From positions 106,740,001 to 106,804,000 of the forward strand of contig JASDFA010000020.1 of the NCBI GenBank assembly GCA_035772735.1: a stretch of 64,000 nt of DNA, given 5' to 3'. Made by a program: the position numbers and the translations under genes. Origin of the DNA: Datura wrightii. Its lineage: Eukaryota > Streptophyta > Magnoliopsida > Solanales > Solanaceae. Position 1 is the first letter of the stretch, and each line of letters starts with the position of its first letter. This document shows positions 55,631-64,000 of this stretch, piece after piece. The notes beneath the pieces are model-generated. The model did not search any database. It was not told where the DNA came from and saw only the letters and a program-made list of their open reading frames with translations.

Positions 55631-58600
55631 ATGCAGCTGCACTTCTCACCTAGCATGAGAAGTATAACAATATCGAGCAGCAATAACAATGGAGGGTTTG
55701 GTGAATTAATGAAGATCAAAGTCGCAGCTCGCCACTTCTCCTACAGAACACTCTTCCATACAATACTTATCCTAGCCTTTTTGTTGCCTTTTGTCTTCAT
55801 TCTCACTGCTCTTGTTACCCTTGAAGGTGTCAACAAGTGCTCCTCATTTGGTACTTAAAATCTCTCTCCTTTTTCCTTTACTCTAGATCACTCATTGACC
55901 TTACATTTAGCTTCCTGATCCTGGTGTATTTTACACCATTGCTGATTCCTTTTGATTGGATGCTGATGCTTTCCTTTTCTGGTTATTGTTGGTGTAGCAT
56001 AAATTTTATATTGTGATTCCTTTCTTTTATTTTTTTATTTTTACTTTCATCAGCTACGTTATCACCCCATTTAGTTTGGAATTGAGGCAAACTTCTTCTT
56101 GTTGTTGCTTCATCGATAATGCGGTAAAGCTGTTTTTATTTCTTAGTTTGGATCGTTGTCAATGTTATTGAAGCCGTGTTAATTAAGTTGACATCTGGAT
56201 TGTGTAAATTAAGGGGAAAGTTGAGTTCTTTCTTTCCCTAGCTTAGTCATATCTTCAACTTGATGACAAGTACCTCATAAAAAGGGAAGCGGAGACAGGG
56301 GCGGATCCATGTGGGAGGGTGAGTGTGCCACAGCACCCGTAGCTCCGCTAAAATTTTCATATATACATAGAAATTTTTGTGTGTAATATATGTATATAAA
56401 AGGTTTGGCACCCACAATACCATAATGATTTCTGGTCTGTTGGTCAATGGCAAGGGATCCTTGGTCTGGGTTCGAATCTGCTCAAATACTTTTCATTTTT
56501 TCCTTCTTTCACAAAACACCCCTTCTACCCATGCGTTTGTTTTGTTTCACTTTTAGCATTTTGTTTACTTTTCTTCTTTTTCTAATTTCCTTTATATTCT
56601 TCATCTAGTTCAACTCTCTGTCTTATGCAACCTCATCAGATTAGTTTATTTAACTAAATTATCTCTTTATTTGTTTTCTTTTCTCAAGATCTTCAAATAT
56701 TTAATTAAATGTGATTTTAATCTTTTTCTTCTTTTATCGTTCAAGGTACATTTTACTTGTTGAATTTTATTCTTTGTTTCTCAATCTTTTGAATAAAGAC
56801 AAGAGTCGGTGTGTGCTAGGTTCATTGACTATTTCTACACTATGTTAAGAGTTCTTTTTTTTGTTCGAAAATTATATGTCTAATTATGTTTGTATGGATA
56901 ATTTTTGAATTATTGTGATGAAAATATTTTCTTATGTTGATGGGAAGGTAAATATCTCTTATAGAAGCTTCTTTGGATCTTGTTTTTCCATAGAACTCAT
57001 CATAAATTATAATTTTCTAATTATATTTAAGCACATTATGTTTGAATTAAAGATGTCTAATTGCGTACTCAAAATTCTAGTTTTCTTGTTTATATTTCTC
57101 ATTTTTGTTCAATATTTTTTTTTGGGACTACAGCGGGTATGTTGTTATTTTTGTTCAATAGTATTTGATCAGGAATTCAATCAAATCGTATAAAATTTAT
57201 TTTTGTTCTAAGATCGTGTATTGCATATGAACCAGAAATCTTGTAAATTGAATCGAACTAGCCAAAAATGAATTAAATTGACTGCATAAGCGCCATAATA
57301 CAATATTCATCACTAGTGATTAATTTGTATTAAAGACAGCGACACCCTCAATGTTTAAATCCTGGATCTGCGCAGACAAAGAGATACGGATAAATGACTT
57401 GTAACAACTTATTGCAATCCTTGACATATTTTTTGATTTCATTCTACAAATGAATATTATTTCAACAGGATTGTATTTTTGTTCTTCAACTTTGGTAGCA
57501 GATACATGATTGAGTTCAATTCATGGATGTCTATGCACACAAGAGTGAGGGCTGCCAGGGGAGGAGGGAAGTATGCTTAGTTATATTTTTAGCATCTGTG
57601 GTAACTAGTAAATGCCGGTGTATTTTTCTAGGGTACTGCGGTCATCTTACGTATGTAAGAAATGCTTCTGCATTTTGTGGAGTCTAGAAAATATTGATTG
57701 TTGGCACATGTAGCTTAGTGCTATATTGAAGCACAAGGATCTTAACATCACATCTCCTGACCATGTCTTTCTGTTGCTATTGCACGTCTTTCAATGCTGT
57801 TCTTTCTGTTCCATAGCAAAAAAAGAAGACCCTTTTTCTGGTAAGGTTCTTTTGCGGTTTGGGACCCTGCCTCAAAGAACCAGTGTGTGTAAGGATCCTG
57901 TTTGATCGGTGTTGTTGAATTTTGTGATGATGCTTGTGGTAGCTGCTTCTTTTGTTTGCTCAGTTTTACTTTTAACTATTGTTAATGACACTCTACTTTT
58001 CATTTGTTACAACTTAGCTAAAGTTCTGGCAAACCTTACTTCACTCTTGTTTCATCAATATTCAGATTGTTTAGGCAGACGATTGGGACCAAAGCTTCTT
58101 GGACGGACTGATGATTCAAAAGTAAATAAAGTTCCCTCTATATCGTTTGCTGCTACTTTGTCGTGCCATCATTATCCAATCTTGTATTAAGCATTGTAAC
58201 AATGCAGAGTACTTAACTAATCAAAGTGTTTGTTATTCTTGCTATTTCAGCAGAGACTGGTAAAGGATTTTGTTAAGATCCTCAATCAAGTAAACTCTGA
58301 GGAAGTGCCATCTGTTATGAAGCTCCCAGAGTCTTATGCTCAACTTGTTTCTGAAATGAAAAACAACAAGTACAGTGCAAAAGAATTTGCTTTGATGCTG
58401 AAGGGAATGGTACATGCAAATAATCATTCTCTCTCTGTATTATGTTGTTGTTTACAATTGATTCCTAGACATATTAACTTGGTTTACACATTTGGTTTTA
58501 CGTCACACTCATCGACTGTTTTTGAGTGTTGTGTTCACCGAGAGGACTGAATTGAGTTAATTCCCGTCCCCTACTTAGAAATCAGTTAAGAAAAATATGG

Positions 58601-61600
58601 ATGAGGAGTGAAAATGGATGGAGTGGCACAATATTTGCAGAAAATCCTTCTGCTTGTTAGACACGGGCTTGTTGTTTCTTGTGATTGAGGAAAATGATCA
58701 TAATGTCATTTTCCTTTGCATGCTCTACTTTTTTTGTTTTTTGTAAAATGAGCTTGTCATTGTCATGATCCGAGTCTACACCCTGGACGCGGCCCAGTGC
58801 TTAGAGCCACAAGTGACCCCAAGCTACCCATGGCATAGCATAATTTCTAACATGACAACAACTAATAGAACATATCTAAGCGGAAGCTTAACTAAAATAT
58901 AACTATCATAGGAAAGGGAACAAAAATCTGATAACAACATTGAGTCATAAGCTGAAACTAACACAACACTGTCTCAAAGCCTCTACTAATCTGATGAGTT
59001 GCTGGGACAAGTCCCTAGCTATCTCCAAAATCTGAAAACTAGAAATATACTGAAATAAAGAAAATATAACTCCTGTCCTCGAAAGATGAGGACTCACCAA
59101 TGTCAGCTGATAGAGTCTGGAACGTGTCTAACCGCGGAGCTGAGTCTGGAAACCTGGATCTATATCATAAAACGATATAGTATAAAAGGTATGCGGTCAG
59201 TACTTTGAATGTACTGAGTATGCGAGAATCAACTAAAACATTTATAAGAATACTGAAAATCAACAAAACTACATTGACAAGACATGAAATGACCAAATCT
59301 GAAATCTGAGTATTGAAGGAATCTGAAAATCTGATAATATTGTAAGTGTTAATAACTGTGTGAAGGTCAAAAGCATGTCCTGAAATCTAAAAGACTAAAC
59401 TGAACTGGAGACTATGACTGTACTGGACTGAACTGCTTTGCGGGAGAGGCTATAACCAACATGTAACCACGTGAGTTAGATGTGGAGTCCGATGTATACA
59501 TCCCATCGGAGAAAGCCCACTACACCTTGCCAGGGTATAGTGGCTGGATTATGAGGTCACTGTCAGGGGCCCATTCGGGCTAATAACCTACGGTGGCAAT
59601 GTAGTTCTGGGAACCTGGGTGCGCTGGAACCCTGGCCCGCTCGGTGCTAAGTCCTACTCCCAACTGGAAACCTAATTATACTTAACAGTACTGATAGCTC
59701 GAAGCTGATGTCCTAAGACTAAATCAGAACTAATTATCTGGAAGCCTCATGAGAGTCTAAAGGACCTGATAACTGAAAATACTGGTGTTCTAAGACTTAT
59801 CAGAGCTGCTTTCCTGAAAGCGTTGTAACAGCCTAAAGAACACTGACTATACTGGAACTAGTATTCTAAGACTTGTCAGAGCTGCTTTTATCTGAAAGCG
59901 TCGTATAGCCTAAAGAATACTGACTGTGCTGGACACTGGTATTCTAAGACTTATCAGAGCTGCTTTATTTGAAAGCGTCGTAATAGTCTAAAGAATACTG
60001 GCTATGCTGGATACTGGTACTACTGAGTTTATTAAGCTTCTCAAGACTGAAAATAGTCAAACTGATCAACTGACATTTCTGCAAAGCTCCAAGTGTTCTA
60101 AGTGTTGACTGAGACTCTGAGATCGAATATACCAAGATATTAACTTATATCAAGTATCTATGCTAATCATTCATAACTTGAGTAACATCTACCATATCAA
60201 CATAACATTTCTGTTTGAGTCTAAAGCATACAAGTTCTACCCTAATTTATGATAAAGATCAAGATTAAGGAACTTTCAGCTAACCAGAGGCCTGAGAGTC
60301 TAGGGAAATCATACACATGCTTTTCTTACTAAATTCATAGAATCATGAACCAAGAGCGTAATATAAATTATGGGTTCTACATTCATGCAAACTCATAAAT
60401 CAAATCATACTTTAAACATATTTACTGAAATCATGATAAAATCATGTAGATACTTCATAAGGGCCATAACTTGAAAATAGTGCTAATTCATGTTGAAATT
60501 CTAAAAATCATGCTACTATCATATCATACACCTAAATCATGAATTTCGGAGTAATTTCATAACATACATTGCTGCTTATCACGAGGTTAAATTCATGGAA
60601 GACATGTGAGGGATCATGCATAGATTGAAATCTTAAGACATACTTTTCTAAAAATCAAGTAACTAGGGTTTTAACATAGAAATCAGGACACAAGGATGAA
60701 AGTAGATCCTTGTTGAAGTTTCATATACCTGGCTTGATGGAATCTTCCACTAGAATTCGGATCTTGAAGCCCTTGAAGGAAATCCTAGGTGATCTTGAGC
60801 CTTGAGAGAGAAGATGAAGAAGGATTTTGGGAGTGTTTTTGGATGGAATGAGGGATTAGGCTAGGTATTCCCCTTAAATTCGTCCCTCTGGGTGCCCAAA
60901 ATGACGTTACTTAGGAGTTAGAAGCTTAGGATTTTACAAAAACACCCGAAAAAGGACCCTCCCAGTCCTCACGAGGGACAACATGACTCGTGAGGTACTA
61001 GACGAGTCGTGAGTCCAATCCGTGAAGTCTACTAGAATTTCCACCAAATTTTGCCACTTAACGAGTCGTTAGGTGACTTAACGGGTCACTTAACCAGTCG
61101 TGAAGTCCCCTCTGAAACTGAAGTTTTCCAGCAATTTTTGCCACTTAACGGGTCACTTAACGACTCACCTGACGAATCGTTCTGTGATCTGGTGCAGTTT
61201 CACTAAATTGCTCATAACTTTTTACTCCGAACTCCGATTGACGCAAGGTCGGATGTGTTGGAAAGAAGACTCAAAGGGCTTCAATGTGATATATTGAATC
61301 ATCCAACAACACTTTGCAAGATGGGAGATATGTTTGTTTGAAGTTGACCCTTGTAAGAACTTATACGAAAACTCAATCGTTAAGAAGACTCTCAACTCAA
61401 CTTTGTGCTAGAAGTTTCTTATAACCTTAATTTGTATCCATATCACTTCTCACACTTGAGGATTGATATTAACACCTAGTATCCATAGAATTCATTGGGC
61501 TCGGACCTATCCATATACCTAGAAGGGTTCCAAACTTAGCCCGAAAGTCCGGGGCATTGAAATATCTCAACTCACTAGTTTAGGGTCTAGTCTTAGAGAC

Positions 61601-64000
61601 TTTTGGGTTGTTACAGTCATTCACTTGTAGGTTGATATTTAGTGTGCCGCACAGTATTGCTTCCTTCAGTGCATGTGTACGCATTGTGATGATGTGTATG
61701 TACCTCTTATATAAACTTTGCTTCACAGTGTTTGCATTTGCTATTTTGCAGATGGAGAGATCTGAAAGGGAGATCAGGGAATCAAAATTTGCTGAGCTGA
61801 TGAATAAGCACTTTGCTGCAAGTGCAGTTCCCAAAGGCATTCACTGTCTTTCACTGCGGTTGACTGATGAGTACTCCTCTAATGCTCATGCACGCAGACA
61901 GTTGCCTTCGCCAGAACTACTCCCTCTGCTTTCAGAGAACTTGTTGCACCATTTTGTATTGTCAACTGATAACATCCTAGCTGCTTCAGTCGTCGTCAAT
62001 TCTGCCGTGCAATCATCTCTAAAGCCTGAGAAAATTGTTTTCCATGTCATAACTGACAAGAAAACATATGCAGGGATGCATTCCTGGTTTGCGTTGAATC
62101 CCGTCTCTCCAGCAATTGTGGAAGTTAGAGGTATTCATCAGTTTGACTGGTTAACCAGAGAAAATATTCCAGTGCTTGAAGCAGTTGAGGGTCACTATGG
62201 GATTCGAAAATACTATCATGGAAATCATATAACTGGTGCCAATCTCAGTGATACTACTCCACGATCTTTTGCCTCAAAACTGCAAGCTAGAAGCCCAAAA
62301 TACATTTCCTTGCTCAATCATATTCGCATTTATTTGCCAGAGGTAACACTTGTAACATAATTGCCTTCCACTTTCGGAGCATGAAATTTGAGGGATGAAA
62401 TAGTATGTCCAAAGCCTTACTGTCTCTCACAGACATGTGAATATTTATTCTATTGGGTGAACATCCCATGGTTTTGGTCTAGTATACCCAGGAAAGATTT
62501 TCCAAGATAAAAATAGAGTCAAATGATAGGCCTAAGTATGAAAACATAGTCAAAGTTTGTATTGCTTAAGCAAGGTGCCTAAGACTTGGTCTTTTGAATG
62601 TTCTTTGTTTTATGGATCAACCTTAGCTATAATTTGATCAGTTTACCAGAAAATGGGTTTAGCTAATTTTATCTGACATTTGAGACTTTCTTGTTTATTT
62701 TATTTACAGTTGTTCTGAGGATTCTTTTTAATTTATTTTATATATGTTATAGATAGATAACTGGAGCCAGTGGGACTTCGATTTAATGCTTATCCAAATT
62801 GTATTGCTAAAGGGCACAGATTTTTGTGCGCTACAAATCATTCACATTTCATGTATGTGCCAATATAGGAGTGAAAATTCCCATGTTTTGTGTTGAACTG
62901 CATAGCACCATATCTCCAACTAGAAATTTCAAGGTGTCTGTCTGCATTCAATCCCACAGCAGTAAGAGAAAACACTATTACCGCCAGATTGAATTTGTTA
63001 TTCAGCTATTATTTTAATTTTTCAGTGCGAAGTACAGCTATTATCATCCTTTGTTTTCTTTATTTTACTTTTCTTCTGCTATTTTGAAAATGTCACCACT
63101 ATGACTATAAGTGTTGCAGCCCAGGTGCTCCTTTTATTCAACTAAACTTACACTTCTATGCAGCATTCAGCAACGCTTTCTTGTTTTGCTTTTTCTCCTT
63201 TCCTTTTACAGTCTCTCAAAAGCTACACACTTAAGTCTCCCAGGAGAAGGAAACTCAATACCTTGAGTGCATTTCCCCAGATTATTAAATCTTCATCATG
63301 CTTGTTCCCTTCATTTGTTGGAAAGTCGGCATATTGGTTCGCCTCTCTCTAGATGTGTTTAATAGAGACCTTGCCGATATTCAACAAATATTGCAGCCTT
63401 CAATAATAGACCTAAGAGGATGGTGTTATATTTCCTCATCCTTAATCAGCTTGACAACAAGTGATACTCAGTTTCTACTTCTACTTGTTGGTATCCCATT
63501 AGCTTAGCTACAGGTTGCCCTTTTTAATTGCTCCATAATTTGTTTTGAGGCTTGACGTAGATTTCACCTTACCTGAATATCCCAGACTGTGTCTTGGCAC
63601 TACCATCAGTGTTCAGCTGTATCTTCCCTTTTTCTCCTTGCTATTAGCAGGTTTTATCATTTAATTTTTTTATGTAAGGTTGTTCTCTCACCTCTTGTCT
63701 GTGTTGATATACTCTTTCTATACTAATATGAGATTCTATGGTGTTGTATGCAGCTCTTCCCGAACCTTCATAAAGTGGTTTTCTTGGATGACGATGTTGT
63801 GATTCAGCGCGACTTGTCTCCATTGTGGGATATTGACCTTAAGGGGAAAGTGAATGGAGCTGTTGAGACCTGTAAAGGAGAAGATGAGTGGGTGATGTCA
63901 AAGCGATTCAGAAACTACTTCAATTTTTCTCATCCTCTCATAGCGAAAAATTTGAACCCCGATGAGTGTGCATGGGCTTATGGGATGAATATCTTTGATT
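55631..64000 (+). CDS. GAUT13/14: Galacturonosyltransferase 13/14-like (GT8), five exons visible, 3' end outside window
   Basis: Golgi type II membrane enzyme of CAZy family GT8 that adds galacturonic acid from UDP-GalA to homogalacturonan (pectin); in Arabidopsis GAUT13 and GAUT14 act redundantly in pollen-tube growth. Exons: 55631-55850, 58066-58121, 58254-58409, 61752-62342, 63754-64000 (continues). All junctions are GT-AG with matching phases. Residues 1-40 are cytosolic (MQLHFSPSMRSITISSS), about 41-64 form the membrane anchor (LFHTILILAFLLPFVFILTA), then the stem and catalytic domain. Landmarks are CLGRRLGPKLLGR, SKFAELMNKHFAAS, TDEYSSNAHARRQLPSPE and the metal-binding FLDDDVVIQRDL (DDD at 63787-63795, residues 353-355). 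About 423 residues are present; family members are near 530. The start at 55631 is the first in-frame ATG and matches the family N-terminus. The exon 3 acceptor is a tandem TTCAGCAG. Reading frame intact. Confidence 0.95.
56296..57376. mobile_element. Possible non-autonomous hAT-type element in GAUT intron 1
   Basis: The left end CAGGGGCGGATCCATG and the right end (reverse complement TCTGCGCAGATCCAGG) share an imperfect inverted repeat centred on GC(G/A)GATCCA, typical of repeats common in Solanaceae introns. Flanking 8-mers AGCGGAGA and CAAAGAGA match at only four positions, so a target duplication is not proven. A tRNA-like B-box GGTTCGAATC is at about 56470, so part may instead be SINE-derived. 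Confidence 0.35.
58761..61615 (-). mobile_element. Solo LTR (chromovirus family) in GAUT intron 3
   Basis: A single 2,855-bp LTR with minus-strand ends TGTAACAACCC...ATCATGACA, flanked by the 5-bp duplication GTCAT (58756-58760 and 61616-61620). There is no internal coding region and no second LTR, so it results from LTR-LTR recombination. It belongs to the family of the LTRs at 5019 and 42259: it shares the CGAGCGGGCCAGGG block near 59630 and the TGTAACA.CCCAAAAG start. It has three 76-78-bp tandem units and a cluster of ACGAGTCGT palindromes (60970-61190). It makes up most of the 3,342-bp intron and is antisense to the gene. Confidence 0.93.
59781..60012. repeat. Three 76-78-bp tandem repeats in the solo LTR
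   Basis: Units at 59781-59856, 59857-59934 and 59935-60012 each contain TATTCTAAGACTTATCAGAG-like sequence, GCTGCTTT, GAAAGCGT.GTA and TAAAGAA.ACTG. The related LTR at 42259 has a less clear, fewer-copy equivalent around 43670-43790. Confidence 0.8.

Noticed and set aside
57909..58190. 93-codon frame at the end of GAUT intron 1
   Set aside because: Its in-frame start is intronic; only 58066-58121 is exon, as the splice sites and protein family show.
62826..63507. Short frames between GAUT exons 4 and 5
   Set aside because: Intron 4 sequence with no similarity to the protein; exon 4 ends at a GT donor at 62343 and exon 5 begins at 63754 in phase.

Overview
This is plant nuclear DNA, almost certainly from a Solanaceae species. 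That family assignment, and a leaning towards a large repeat-rich genome such as pepper, is inference from the retrotransposon families and the host gene; no organism name can be read from the sequence. The window has one real host gene at its right edge, and the rest is a deep stack of nested, decayed transposable elements. There is no bacterial-type operon, CRISPR array or rRNA/tRNA gene.

Layout, left half. Positions 1-5018 hold fragments: the end of one LTR (1-424), a truncated Athila-type LTR on the minus strand (425-1718), an orphan Athila env-like region (1768-3665) and the 3' end of a LINE (3700-4440). From 5019 to about 41292 lies one old minus-strand chromovirus (Tekay/Del-like Ty3/gypsy, here called the 'host element'). 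Its 3' LTR is 5019-7272. Its integrase/RNase H/RT region has been split by three later insertions: a gag-protease-only Athila-like element (8353-15915, TSD GTAAA), a plus-strand Tekay-like element (16689-26007), and a long Athila-like element with gag, pol and env-like regions (26148-41273, TSD TCGGG). The 3' LTR of that last element carries a 930-bp PIF/Harbinger-type MITE (39710-40639, TSD TTA).

Layout, middle. At about 41292 the host element abruptly meets the plus-strand 3' half of a related chromovirus (41293-43990), giving two 3' halves back to back. The 3' part of a third Athila-like element follows (about 43991-47399). Positions 47400-55000 are AT-rich intergenic DNA with an intact 333-bp TRIM element (48259-48591, TSD AGTAT), a decayed gypsy LTR (51874-53930) and a gag-less copia remnant (about 54090-54955).

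Layout, right. From about 55080 to the window end is a GAUT13/GAUT14-like galacturonosyltransferase gene (GT8, pectin homogalacturonan synthesis) with five visible exons, cut by the window edge. Intron 1 holds a possible hAT-type element. Intron 3 holds a 2,855-bp solo LTR with perfect 5-bp TSDs.

The least explained signals lie in the Athila-like elements. One is a hairpin pair directly after the pol stop whose stem shows compensatory changes, and which is kept in the element that has lost RT/RNase H/integrase. Another is a conserved purine tract plus a GGCAAGCYTATGG block at a fixed distance before the 3' LTR in all three elements. A third is a palindromic ACGAGTCGT motif scattered through LTRs and spacers of two separate gypsy lineages.
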